Source of the DNA: Siphonodentalium dalli
Taxonomy: Eukaryota > Mollusca > Scaphopoda > Gadilida > Siphonodentaliidae
Length of the DNA stretch: 64,000 nucleotides
Direction of reading: 5' to 3'
NCBI GenBank assembly: GCA_032622095.1
Contig: CP136066.1
Location: 9,199,784-9,263,783, forward strand
Part shown: positions 23,494-35,880 of the stretch, piece by piece
Position numbering within the stretch: position 1 is the first letter of the stretch
Layout: the number at the start of each line of letters is the position of its first letter
Position numbers and translations under genes: made by a program
Notes under the pieces: model-generated
The model's input: only the letters and a program-made list of their open reading frames with translations
What the model was told of the DNA's origin: nothing
Databases searched by the model: none

Positions 23494-24618
23494 TACCCCA
23501 CGTAAAATAGTTTTTAACCAGCGAAGCTATCGTGCTAATTTGCATATACACCAGGGGCTTCTTTAACATGTACAGATTTGAGTATCCACTAATAGGGTTA
23601 CAGTTCCTTTGGAAATAGAAATGCGATTGAGTAAAAAAATATCATAAAAGCATACATGCCTAAGATATAGAATTGTCGATAATATATATTACGTTTATAT
23701 ATTGTATACATAGTGCATGGCACAAAACACATTTTGACACATTTATACAGCTGTGTCAATGGGCGTGGTTTTGTTATCAACCAAGAACTATATATTGTCC
23801 AGAAAAACGTTCGTAAACTCTCATTTGTCGTGATTTATCGGGATTATTAGTTGGATTTAATGTAATTTCTACTTACAAGTAAATTATAAAACTGTCAGTT
23901 AATGAACTCGTGACTGGACATTCGCTAACTAAAATGACCTCGGGCTATGCCCTCGGTCATTCAAATTTACGATTGTCCGGTAGCTCTAACAGAACTATTG
24001 CAACTGTGCTTTTTTGTGTTTTGTTTTTGTACATGCATTCTCATAGCATTGCTTCATATCATGTCTTGATTCTATTTAATGCCTGTGTCAGAATGCCCTC
24101 AGTATGATGACATACCAGCTTGAGGTAATGAATATACACAAATGTTTGTTTTGAATTGACAGACATATGGTCAATTAACAATAATGGTCGGTTATAGTTA
24201 ATGTAACTATAACATTTGACTGCTGAATATTTAATGGTCACATTGACTGACTTGTATTGCAATCAATTATTTCATCAAGAATGTTCAAACATAGTGCTTT
24301 ATCATTTACCAGCATAATAAATAAGCACTCAAATTAAATCCTGAATAAATAAAGGCATAACCTTTTACACATATTAATATGATAAAAAATTACCCTAACA
24401 TTTTGCAGATTAAAGAACATTCCCACATTAAATGCTTAGTAATCTAGTAAAGCACAGGCTGTGAAACACTCTATGAATTACCATTCAGTTTTATGTGAGA
24501 CTGTTCTTCTAAATGCATTCAACAAATAGCCTCAGACATGTTCACCAAATGAAGCTTTCATTTAATATTTCTATCATGTAAATATCATTCAATATGAAGT
24601 ATTATTGATACACACTGA

Positions 24619-24987
24619 TAATCGACTACTTAACTACAGCAGCATTATGGGTAATTTTTCAGGATTTAGTTGAGAACTTTCCGACGAATGACAACAAGCC
24701 ATATTTCGTACTAAATCTTGAAAAATTAACAATAATTCTGCTGTGGTTAACCCTTGCAGTGCCAAGTCCGATTTGTGTATCAACCCATATTACCTTGATC
24801 ATTTCCCAAATTTATTGATTTAAATAATAATGTGAAACATTGATGGAAAGAGCTCTTCGAGCTCTTTCCATCAGTGTGTCACATTATTATAATCAATACA
24901 TTTGGAAAATGATCAAGGAAATATGGATTGATACAAACATCGGACTTGACACTGAAAGGGTTAAGGAGTCAATTATTTAGGGCATTA
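24619..24987. mobile_element. Palindromic MITE, interrupted copy
   Basis: Diverged copy of the 27824-28029 element (GCATTATGGGTAATTTTTCAGG; GGAGTC…GGGCATTA), split by a TTAA element at 24751-24960. Confidence 0.8.
24751..24960. mobile_element. piggyBac-type palindromic MITE nested at TTAA
   Basis: The ends CCCTTGCAGTGCCAAGTCCG and (inverted) CCCTTTCAGTGTCAAGTCCG directly abut TTAA at 24747-24750 and 24961-24964. The whole 210 bp is one imperfect palindrome centred on GAGCTCTTCGAGCTC. A TTAA target plus CCCT ends is typical of piggyBac-like elements. The sister MITE at 51996-52173 shows the uninterrupted site TGGTTAAGGAG. Confidence 0.85.
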
Positions 24988-25257
24988 ATGTATAGTGATT
25001 TTGTCATATATTGTTACACATCACTGTATTTCATCTGTTGTCATTTGCAATTGAAGCAAACTAAAGAAAACATATATGCAAATCTGTCCTTATTGATCTG
25101 AATATCAACCCTTTATGTTCTAGGGAGCTGCCCATAATAGACATATACATAACTTACATAACTGACATACGCCAATTAGATTATGCCCCTCCAAATCACA
25201 AACTTGGTAAAATGTCACCGTGGAAAACAAGTTTGAAGTGACATTTCAATTTGTTTT

Positions 25258-25690
25258 TCTAAGTCACATAGTCATAGTGAATGATAAAATGAGACTATCT
25301 CGCCAATAGATGTTAAGGTATAAATATTCAGGGGGGGGAATAAACTACGTAAATTCCAATGAAAATTCTCCGAACTATAATTATTGTCTCTTTTACAGAA
25401 AAATCATGCTTTCTTGTCACCTATGATAGTTTATCTTAGTCACATAGTGATAGTGAACGATAAAATGAGACTAACTCGCCATTAGATGTTGAGGTAAACA
25501 AATTAATTCAGGCAGGGGGGGGATAAACTGAGTGATTTTCAATAACAAAAGATCTGAACAATAATGTCTCTGCCGAAGAAAAGACATGCTTCCTTGCCAC
25601 CAATGATAGTTTTTCTCAGCAATATAGTGATACTGAAAAATAATATGCCAATAATTTGTCAATAAATTCAAAGATAAACAAAATTCAGGT
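25258..25690. repeat. ~177-bp tandem repeat, about 2.4 copies
   Basis: AGTCACATAGT(C/G)ATAGTGAA begins at 25262 and 25438, with a diverged third start at 25617. Each unit contains a G-run followed by ATAAACT and an ATCATGCTT/ACATGCTT motif. Confidence 0.8.
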
Positions 25691-25872
25691 GGTAGGGGAG
25701 TTGATCAGGGCGGGGGGAGTTAACCTAGGTCAACTCCCCCCCGGTGGGGGGAGTTGATCAGGGGGAGATAAACAGTTACACCGGTATGAGATGAACAGCA
25801 ATTGTGACATTGTGATTTTAAAGGCCCATCTAATTTGGAGCCACTAATTATTTGTTTTTTTTATATAGCCTT

Positions 25873-26041
25873 CATATAAGGATTAACTGTCATGTGGACT
25901 GTTTTTATGGAGATGTAACCGTGAGGTAAGTGGACATAACTTGTGTAAAACCCGAAGGGTTTTACATACAAGTTATGACCACTTACCTCACGGTTACATC
26001 TCCATAAAAAATAGTCCACATGACAGTTAATTCTTATATTT
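25873..26041. mobile_element. 169-bp palindromic MITE or hairpin
   Basis: ATTAACTGTCATGTGGACTG and the adjoining ~55 bases return inverted after a three-base loop (AAACCC GAA GGGTTT). The arms are nearly perfect, with a few mismatches and indels. Confidence 0.85.
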
Positions 26042-27823
26042 ATATACATTTAGCGAAAAAGCCACTTTTGTAAATGTATTTAAATCGAAAAGTGTATCGT
26101 GACAAGATCAGCCCAAAATACCAAATAGCACCCTTGGCAAAAGTTATTAGGAACCATTTCTCTTCATATTGAAACCCGATGATATATTAAGTCAATCCTG
26201 CGCGAGTCCAAATGCGCCCAAAACATTACGCGTTCGTCTTTCCAAACCCAATGACGTATCGATGGTGTTATGAGCTTGGTGTTATGAGGCGTTGCGCATT
26301 CACCGAGAAATAACTGCAACTAGCCACGTGGGCGCCGACCAATCAGAATGCTGGATTTAGTGATGACAACACTTAGTGTGTAAATATATACGGTTAATAA
26401 CAATCTATGCCATAACATATGATTAAAACACTGTAATATCACCATTTGAAAAATCTATGTCTCAGAAGATGCCAATAGAGAAATAGAAAACAACTGAAAT
26501 CATAGATAGGTGGTATTTTACCTCAAAAACAATACTAGTGATGGTGCCTTATAATAGTGATGGCATGGGGTGATAGTCTGACGGTACAATTTAGATAATC
26601 TCATGCAACAGAATGTTCGTATTCTTAGTACCGTAAAATAGAACCAGATATAAGTATACAGTGTGTTAAAATGCACCACAACCCTGAATATTATATACAT
26701 ACTACATGTACTATCATTACTATATGGAATGGTAGTGATGAATCGATTCGAGGTAGGCCCATTACCAGCTATGACTACTAAGTAATATGTGACAACACAA
26801 TATTCGAAGACATGAATGCAATAATAATTTATGTGGCAACAAGTGAAAAGAAATTACCATTGGATCTGTAAGTTCCAAGGGTTTTATATCTTCTACATCA
26901 CCAACAATTACGACTCGCTAATCTATTTCGTATTTCGCGCTACCTCTCGATACAAGTCTCTCAGCCAGCGAGATCTGGCGAGATCTCACATGTAAACAGC
27001 CGAAGCACTACTTTTAAAAAAAAGAATACGCATTGTTTATTTCAACTGATTGTGCAATAGTTACAGATCAATCTACCAACCAACAGTTTTTAACTAATTG
27101 CAATCTGATACACATCCGTAAATGTTTTCCTCACTACGTCTTGTATTTACTAATGCCGTTCGCAAGACGATCTCCTTTTTTCTACGGATCTATATTTTTT
27201 TATGCGCCCGAACACAAAACTACGCAGTAAGTAATTCATTCCCTATATTTTTCTCACAAGGTGCAGACGCATATTTTACTCTATCTCACAACTTTTTCAC
27301 CCACCACCTCCCCTTTCAACCACCTTCGCTCAGCCTGATCCATTATCTTTTGTTTCTTCCACCTTCACGGTTTTCCCCCACCCACCAGTTATTTTGTCTC
27401 CATTCTACTTTGGAGCCTTTTAAAGCATACATTTTCTTTTTATAATCCAATATTTGTTTTCACAGATTAAGTGCCCCCCCCCCCTTTTTTCCATAACTGG
27501 TGGGTGGGGACTTTTTGTCATATCTTTCAGGTCTGTCCGGGTTTTCATTTTCATGTTTCTTGTTCATCCCCGGTCCTTCCAGTTAAGCCTTTTAGGCTTG
27601 TGTACTCTTGTTACTTTTATTTGTTATGGCGTTTTCGGACCCACTGTATATACGTTCTTGTTTGGCTACCTATATTACTTGTTCAGATTTTATAGTTATA
27701 TATTTTTATATAGAATATAGGTAGTCCATATCGCAACACCAAGTCTTTCTTAGTCCTTTCCTTGATGTTGGGGATATAAAAAGATGTATTTGTAGGGCTG
27801 AAATGGTTAGAGCCTACAGTACT
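26042..27823. other. No gene seen; pyrimidine-rich stretch
   Basis: 27120-27720 is strongly pyrimidine-rich on the plus strand and yields biased F/L/P-rich ORFs (up to 107 codons) that I do not accept as genes. The rest is AT-rich, without recognised features. Confidence 0.4.
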
Positions 27824-28029
27824 TAATGCCCTAATTAATCGACTCCATAACCACAGCAGAATTATGGGTAACTTTTCAGGATTTAGTCGGAAATATGGCT
27901 TGCGGCCATTCATCGGAAAGCTCTCGGTGAAAGCTTTCCGATGAATGGCAGCAAGCCATATTTCCGACTAAATCCTGAAAAGTTACCCATAATTCTGCTG
28001 TGATTATGGAGTCGATTAATTAGGGCATT
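27824..28029. mobile_element. Palindromic MITE, best-preserved copy
   Basis: TAATGCCCTAATTAATCGAC through to its inverted end GGGCATTA. The arms contain AGAATTATGGGTAACTTTTC and are nearly perfect around a short CTCGGTGAA loop. Related copies: 24619-24987 and 51996-52173. Confidence 0.9.
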
Positions 28030-28104
28030 ACTGTACGGTACGTACGGGATATTCATGACCGGTTATATGGGAGGCCAAATTCACATTTATTATTAATTGC
28101 GCTA

Positions 28105-29230
28105 AGTTTAGTCGGTGCGACTCTCGATAGCATTACCTTATGTTTTAGTTGGGCCGACTGCTGAAGCGCAATTTAATTGCGATGAAGCGCAATCCAATTG
28201 CGCTTCAGTGCAATTCAATTGCGCTTCAGCGCAATCCAGCTTGATTCATATAAATTGCGCTTCAGCGCAATTGTTTTACAAGCTTACATCCCTGAATAGA
28301 TAGGTTATTCCATTATCAATTCATATTGGATAACCACCAATTGCGCTTCAGCGCAATTCAATTGCGCAATTATTATTATTATTATTAAAGTTAGGTTGAA
28401 TAGGTTCATGGAGAAAATTAACTGGTATCGCATCGCAATTTGCTACCCAAATTTAGATAATAGCTATGCAATTTGGTATGAATTTTATATGATTTCAGAA
28501 CAATGCTATCTAATTATGTTATTATGAGGTTATTTGCTAAATTGCTAATCAAAATTTCAAATGTAATATTTGCTCCCTGAATAGGTGGGTTATTCCATTA
28601 TCATAAATTCACCACATAATAGCATTCCCTTCAGGGCGACTCACAAAACATTTCCTTCTGGTTTAATCGGTGCGACTCTCGATAGCATTACCTTATGTAT
28701 TAGTCGGGGCGAAACCAGTACCTTCTGTTTTAGTCGGGGCTTCTCATGATCGCATTATAATCTGTATGAATCGGGCCATCTCAGGATGGCATTGCCTTCT
28801 GTATTAATCAGGAGGACTCACAATAGCATATTTCCTTCTGTTTTAGTCGGTGCTACTCGTGATAGCATTACATTCTCTATTAATCGTGAAGACTCGCAAT
28901 ATAATTTAATAGCTTCTGTTTTAGTCAGGGCTACTCATAATAGCATTATCTTCTGTTTTAGTTGGGCCGACTCGCGATAGCATTATCTTCTGTATTATAT
29001 GGGGTGATTCACTTTTGGATTATCTTCTTTATTTGTTTGTGCTACTGTCGATGGGATTGATTAGTCATGGCGACTTGCAATAGCATTATGTTCTGTTTTA
29101 ATCAGGGCCCCTCGCGATAGCATTACCTTCTGTATTAGTCGGGTGGCTTGCGATACCAATTCAGGGGTAGGGGGTGATACATTCGTATTAGTCGGGGTGA
29201 CTTGCAATACCTGTACCTTCTCATGTACTT
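28105..29230. repeat. Diverged ~40-50-bp repeats (TTAGTCGGGGCGACTC…ATAGCATTACCTTCTG)
   Basis: Imperfect units of TTAGTCGG(T/G)GCGACTC(G/T)CGATAGCATTACC recur across 28105-28160 and 28625-29230. The units are broken by insertions and unrelated sequence. Overlapping ORFs are repeat artefacts. Confidence 0.75.
28160..28366. repeat. Short palindromic repeats TTGCGCTTCAGCGCAA
   Basis: At least five perfect or near-perfect copies of the palindrome (A)ATTGCGCTTCAGCGCAA(TT) occur within 210 bp, followed by an (ATT)n microsatellite at 28367. Confidence 0.85.
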
Positions 29231-30659
29231 CTGTTTTGTCCTGGAAGGAAATTGCATTGGCTATTAAGCACCTGAGCGCTGACACTGTATATTCAATATT
29301 GCCATTATTATTTCCCCGACGCAAATCTGAATACGCTGTTAGTGATGCTCATCTGTTATATTTGAACAGTTTTTATATGTGGTTGTTTGGTTAGCCTTTA
29401 TTGTCGCGTTGAACGACTTCTTTTTGCAAGAATACCGGCACTATAAATCGAAATTATTTTTCTGTGTGGGCGCTGCGTTTCCCGGCGATAAAAATAATAT
29501 CTGGAAAAAACAGTTGTTTTAAAAACTGGAATATGGCGGAAGGTAAAAGATATTTTTCGATCTGGGTTAATGTCGTGGGACTAATAACAGGCAGTGTTAT
29601 ACGATATAGGTTTTGGAAATTCCGGTAATGTTGTCAGCATTGTGCTTGTTGTCATTGTCGAAATAATTGACAGATTTCTTCAGTTCTGTTCACACACAAA
29701 TTACAGAAGATAGCACTGATAATACAGACGTACCAAACAAGATTTTTTCCATGTAAATCGTATGATATCGGGTGCGCGAAAAATGGTACACTTGGGTCAA
29801 ATAAACGTGCTGGCATGCTTATTAATTTTGGAAGAATATGCTGGCCATCACTATTATTTGGTCATGATACCGGTATATATAGTGAAAATGCCAGCACTAT
29901 TAATAATTTTTGGGATAAATGTAAACCAGCATGTTTATTCAGCCATCACGTTTATCAGGCATCTGAGAGTACTGATCGAATTTAAATACGAGTAAGGTAT
30001 AGAGAATTCTATATAGTTATAGAGGATATGTAATGAGTCAGAAATTTATACAAAATCTACTAACCGAGTGCTTTATCAAAAGTCGAATCAAATTTAGTGG
30101 ACAAGGTCAATAATTTCATATAGAGATCCTTTTGATCACATAATCACATTTTAGCAAGGAAAAAACAATGTGGAAACAACTTTGGTTAAAAACAATTAAT
30201 ATTGAGTTTCTTAAGTGAACGTTCAGACGACCACGATTCAATCGTAAGTGGAAGAATCAGACCCGACGAGATCATGCAGTTTGGTCAGACGATTGTGATG
30301 TCGTTGTATATTATGATATCGATATCATTGCAATGAAGCAGGCCATAAAGATATTAGTCATGCAACTTCTGTTTTTATCACTTACATGTACGGTAGAGCA
30401 ATTACTACCACCACACATGACCGAATGTATGATCTGGTTGTTTATTATCTCATGAATGTAGTGGGTTATTATTAACCAAGCCTGAGTATAATTTGTCTGG
30501 CATTTTCAGAATGAGATTATCATAGGGTGAATTTAGTAATGCTTCTTTTAAGACTGTTATACATGTAAATGTTGTCTACAGTCAATACAATGGTTGTATT
30601 GTGTATACGCTTTATTAAAGCGTGCATATTGCGCTTTGATATAACAGATTTTGTATTAA
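29231..30659. other. No certain gene; two weak coding candidates
   Basis: A plus frame at 29240-29394 (SWKEIALAIKHLSADTVYS…) is open and ends at TAG. At 29533 an ATGGCGGAAG is followed directly by GTAAAAG, resembling a short first exon and donor. Neither can be tied to a known protein. Confidence 0.2.
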
Positions 30660-31030
30660 TGTCCAGAAATTAAACATTAGGCTTCCAGTGTTATTTCAAT
30701 GCTGAGCGAACATAAAACAAAATCAACATTAGGATTCCAATGCTATTTCAAAATCGAGTGATCGTCCCAATATTCAACATTAGTTTTCCAAAATTATCCC
30801 ATTTTCAATTCAATGTTGTTGAGCGAACATAACAAAAAAAAACTTTTTTTATTCCAATATTATTTTAACGTTGAGCGAATGTCAAAAAAATCAACGTTAG
30901 CTTCCCAATATTATTCCAATGTTCAAAGTTAGTTTTTCAATGTTGTCTCAAATGTATATTCTATGTTCACTTCAACGAGAAAACTGGACCAATCGCCAAC
31001 GTTATTTCAAATTCAACGTTGAAAGTTTAT
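30660..31030. repeat. Diverged 60-70-bp repeats (CAACATTAG…CCAATGTTATTTCAATGTTGAGCGAACAT)
   Basis: Five or six imperfect units built around TTCCAA(T/A)(G/A)TTAT and GTTGAGCGAA motifs. Confidence 0.7.
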
Positions 31031-31642
31031 GAAACAAAATTTGAGACAACCGTTTACTTTAGTCTTTACATTGGATCAACATAGGGATGCTATCTGGGTG
31101 AGGCCATTTGGCATGATTTTGGGAAACATTGGGATATTATACAGACTGGAAAGTATAATCTACGGTATAGCTGAATTCAGATAGCAATCAGTATAGCTGA
31201 TTTCACCTATTGTCGCGGATTTTTATTACTAGTGGAATTATGTTTATATGATTACAGTTACCAGTACAATGTGAACACAGAACATATAGATATACGTCAA
31301 TATAGAAACAAAAGCGACATGAGCGCAAATATTACCTCTCCTTGACAGTAATGTCACAGATTCGAATTTCAAAAATAAACCATGACCAGCCCGGAGATTC
31401 AATTGGGAATTTGGTGGCGTCTAAATGTCGTATCAATAATTGGTAAATTCGTTACCGGATGTCCTGCATGTACCTAACATTCTAAATAACCATGACTTGT
31501 CACACAGAAGTTATACATTTTACGCCTTTCAAATTTTAGTCTAGCTGGATTGACAGAAATAGTACTTTTCTCGACTCGACTGGGAAGCCGCCATTTGAAT
31601 AGGTTGTCACGTGCAGTTATAGAACCAATCACGAATAGACAT

Positions 31643-32905
31643 CGCTTAAAATAAATAGTAATTGAGGGGGCGCTTAATAAATAGTAATTGAGGGGCGCTT
31701 AATAAATAGTAATTGAGGGGCGCTTAATAAATAGTAATTGATGGGCGCTTAATAAATAGTAATTGAGGGGCGCTTAATAAATAGTAATTGAGGAGCGCTT
31801 AATAAATAGTAATTGAGGGGTGCTTAATAAATAGTAATTGAGGGGCGCTTAATAAATAGTAATTGAGGGGCGCTTAATAAATAGTAATTGAGGGGCGCTT
31901 AATAAATAGTAATTGAGGGGCGCTTAATAAATAGTAATTGAGTGGCGCTTAATAAATAGTAATTGAGGGGCGCATAATAAATAGTAATTGAGGGGCACTT
32001 AATAAATACTAATTGAGGGGCGCTTAATAAATAGTAATTGAGGGGGCGCATAATAAATAGTAATTGAGGGGCGCATAATAAATAGTAATTGAGGGGCGCT
32101 TAATAAATAGTAATTGAGTGGCGCTTAATAAATAGTAATTGAGGGGCGCTTAATAAATAGTAATTGAGGGGCGCTTAATAAATGGTAATTGAGGGTCGCT
32201 TAATAAATAGTAATTGAGGGGCGCTTAATAAATAGTAGTTGAGGGGCGCTTAATAAATAGTAATTGAGGGGCGCTTAATAAATAGTAATTGAGGGGCGCT
32301 TAATAAATAGTAATTGAGGGGCGCTTAATAAATAGTAATTGAGGGGCGCTTAATAAATAGTAATTGAGGGGCGCTTAATAAATAGTAATTGATGGGCGCT
32401 TAATAAATAGTAATTGAGGGGCGCTTATTAAATAGTAATTGAGGGGAGATTAATAAATAGTAATTGAGGGGCGCTTAATAAATAGTAATTGAGGGGCGCT
32501 TAATAAATAGTAATTGAGGGGCGCTTAATAAATATTAATTGAGGGGCGCTTAATAAATAGTAATTGAGGGGCGCTTAATAAATAGTAATTGAGGGGCGCT
32601 TAATAAATAGTGATTGAGGGGCGCTTAATAAATAGTAATTGAGGGGCACTTAATAAATAGTGATTGAGGGGCGCTTAATAAATAGTAATTGAGGGGCGCT
32701 TAATAAATAGTAATTGAGGGGCGCTTAATAAATAGTAATTGAGGGGCGCTTAATAAATAGTGATTGAGGGGCGCTTAATAAATAGTGATTGAGGGGCGCT
32801 TAATAAATAGTAATTGAGGGGCGCTTAATAAATAGTAATTGAGGGGCGCTTAATAAATAGTAATTGAGGGGCGCTTAATAAATAGTAATTGAGGGTCGCT
32901 TAATC
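31643..32905. repeat. 25-bp satellite array, about 50 copies
   Basis: GGCGCTTAATAAATAGTAATTGAGG is repeated head to tail with an exact 25-bp period and sparse substitutions (GCGCATAAT, GATGGGCGC and GTGATTGAG variants). Every frame contains stops. The copies are far more uniform than other arrays here, suggesting recent expansion. It has no spacers, so it is not a CRISPR. Confidence 0.97.
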
Positions 32906-34739
32906 GGATTATGCATCTTTAATAGTCATTTCAAGAATAAAAATTCTCGAAATTTTAAATTCAAGATCTACTGTAAGATAAGGCGCATGTGAATTAGGCA
33001 TAAGAGATTTACTAAGAAAAATACTATTATAATACTGTATTAATACTTAGTCATTCTGGTACTAGTATGTTATTACATTAGCAAACAGTGCTAATATAGT
33101 AATTCTTGAAATTAAAACGCCTGGAATTGGTTTCGAAATTAAAATAGAATTATATACCAGCACACATAGACTGGAGAAGTATACGTACGTGGATCGCGTA
33201 CTTAATAAAAGTGATAATGAGTAAATCGATCAATTGAAAAGCACATGTACCAACGGTAACTGCTGTGAGGAGGATAGCTCGAACAAGATTAGAGAAAATA
33301 TAAAGGTATTTCATGACTGGTGAGAATTTGTCCTTCCTTATAGTTACATGCAGATCAAGCAATGGTTTGTTCAGACCATCTCAGGCTGATTTTGTACTTT
33401 AAATTAGCCACCGTGGTTATGGGAATGAATCTTGAAAAGAAAGTCATAAAGCTGAGAGGATATAATTGTTTACTAAAAATATGCTATATAGTTTTTTTAA
33501 ATAAATATAAATGTACACATGTACTGTATTTAAATACTATAGAACACATATTTTCCTTTAGGAATTATGTTTCCTTCTGCACCATATTGCCCAATCAGCC
33601 ATGCCAAATACTGCATGACTGAGACACCACGAAGGACCCGACCATGCATATTAGTGTAATACATTACTCTAATGCATCTCAGATCCCGACTCGGACAGTT
33701 GACCGTTGCAGTAAACATTTGTTAGCACAAGTAGCAGTATATTGGTTGTGGAAATGTAGAAATCAGCATTTGTGGCATTTGAAAATAAAGTTAGAAACCA
33801 TGAAATCTGATTTTACCGGCCGTAATCGGCAGTTTACAGGGTGTACACGAAAGTTTACTAGTCGTTTAATAAAAATAAGGGAAAAGGGCATTCAATGCCT
33901 GTTTGACAGATATGAGGCGTTCAATTTTGTTGGAGCACCACGATTTGAAATCGGGCTCGTATATCGAAAATCACCGGAAACATTGTCCAAACGCTACGCG
34001 TGACTATCAATGGGATATTAAGGCATCCAAATCATGCCTTTGTTATTAAATACGACATCGTATAGTTTGAGAAATGTGCTTTTGATCGCAAACGTGGCGT
34101 GTTTAGTACGAAAATATGAGGTTCAATCTTCATTTACGAGAGAACCAGAAAAGTCACTGAAACCAAATTAGTACAAAAATGAAGCGGAACACCGAGACAG
34201 GTTGGCACCCTGGCAGGTTGCCCATTCGAGGCAGGTTGGCACCTTGGCTGGGATTTTTACAAAGTTGAAGGAAAACATGACAATATATGTACCGTATAGT
34301 AAATCTGAAGTGAGCCGCTGTTGTTCACAACAGTTTACAGCAAACCAGCGTCCACACACAGTGGCATCTACATTTTTAGTCAACTGTTGAGTAAAATCAA
34401 TCGGTTGTTGAGCGATTTCACTTTCAGTGTTGAGTAAACTTTTTACTCAACTCGTTGAGTAGAAATTGTTTATTGAACGTTGTACGCAACGTTGCTTGGG
34501 GCCATATATAACTGCGCAGCTTTTTTGTACTTAAAATATAACCCAGCGAGTTAGAAGTTAGATCTTCAACACAACACGTGTAACTCGAATACTCAAAACA
34601 CTGAATGAATATTCATCGAGCTCAATCAACATCCGAGGGTGAAAAGCGCTGAAGATGTTAATTTACATATCTATATTCGGAGATTTCGCGGCCCTCATGT
34701 ACCTTGTGCTTATGAATAATTGTCGGCAAGTCGATCAGT
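32906..34739. other. No certain gene
   Basis: A 119-codon plus ORF (33644-34003) and an overlapping 62-codon minus ORF (33530-33718) are open but unrecognised. GTTGAGTAAA repeats occur at 34383-34460. Confidence 0.25.
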
Positions 34740-35880
34740 CACCCCACGCCTCCAACAAAGGTTTCTATTTATCAAATTAAAGGTCACTATATGGCGCATC
34801 AGATTTTGCTTGTTGCCCGTTTCAACACGTGTCACAAAATAGATTTTTCAGGGAAGACAACTCTTACCCTTGAAATAAAATGAAAATTTTCTCGAGTACA
34901 AGTATCAGAGCATAAACAAAATATTGTGGTTATAAACTGCACAATATATAGTGTATATTAATAAGAAATGATCATAAAATGACACGAGATACAAAACGAG
35001 ACCAATTTAGGAGCTAGTTAGAAACAAATTGCGATAAATATTTTGAAATCGCGAAAAATTACTTGGATTTTGAAAACAATTGTCACATATAATTGGCTAT
35101 AACATTTGAACCACATGGGCTACTGATTCGCAACATGGCTCGAACATTGCCCCAATGAAATATCAAAACTACTTTAATAATGGAATGCCAAGAGTATTGC
35201 TGTGCAAATGTGATATGAGCGTAAAATTAACCCCACCCCTAAAATATAACTTTTGCAGAAAAAACGAATTATGCGGTTCACACTTAGAATGCCACATGTC
35301 AAGTTGGTTTTAGGAGCATAAACTGAAACAGCGTAGAGAGTGATGAGGGGAATTATAAATAAATGTGTGTCTCAACGTGATCTGAGATTAAAATTTGAAA
35401 AACAAATTGTGAAAAATGAGAATTTTTACTAATTTCTGTAAAATTTTCAACATTGTGATTAAATTTTAAAAGTCTATGGTATAACCTCACAAGAACACTG
35501 GTTTAGAATTAGTAAGTTCATAAAACCTCATACGTTCACCTTTCTGGCAACTATTTTATATATTTTTCAATTTTTACTTGAATTATTATGGAAAGATTAT
35601 ATATACATATATTTCAACTGAACACATATGGCTACAAAGGCGTATGGGTGAGATTTACGTGATACAGAACGGTATTTTTTATTTGTGCCGCGCATGTCGG
35701 ACAGTGATCACAACTGACAATAGATACGGCATTACATGCGCTCCATGTTGGACAATAAGTTTAGGATGGCATCCAAAACGGCCAACAAGATACAAGTTTC
35801 TCACACGTTCCGTCACAAACGTGACAGTTCGTTATCTGGGGACAAGAGAATTGTTAATCGTGAGTTCACTGGTAACTGTA
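34740..35880 (+). repeat. Left arm of a diverged inverted duplication
   Basis: Reverse-complement homologue of 38660-39480. Shared landmarks are CTCCAACAAAGGTTT, AAATCGCGAAAAATTACTTG, CCCCACCCCTAAAATATAA, ATGGCTACAAAGGCGTATGG and ATGGCATCCAAAACGGCC (35766). The last could start an ORF (MASKTANKIQVSHT…). The 115-codon ORF at 35578-35925 lies in another frame of the same segment. Confidence 0.7.

Noticed and set aside
27122-27720. Overlapping F/L/P-rich ORFs up to 107 codons
   Set aside because: Produced by a pyrimidine-rich tract; no motifs, splice sites or consistent frame.
31643-32905. Regularly repeated short units that could suggest a CRISPR array
   Set aside because: The 25-bp units are directly adjacent with no unique spacers, and the surrounding DNA is eukaryotic. 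It is a satellite.
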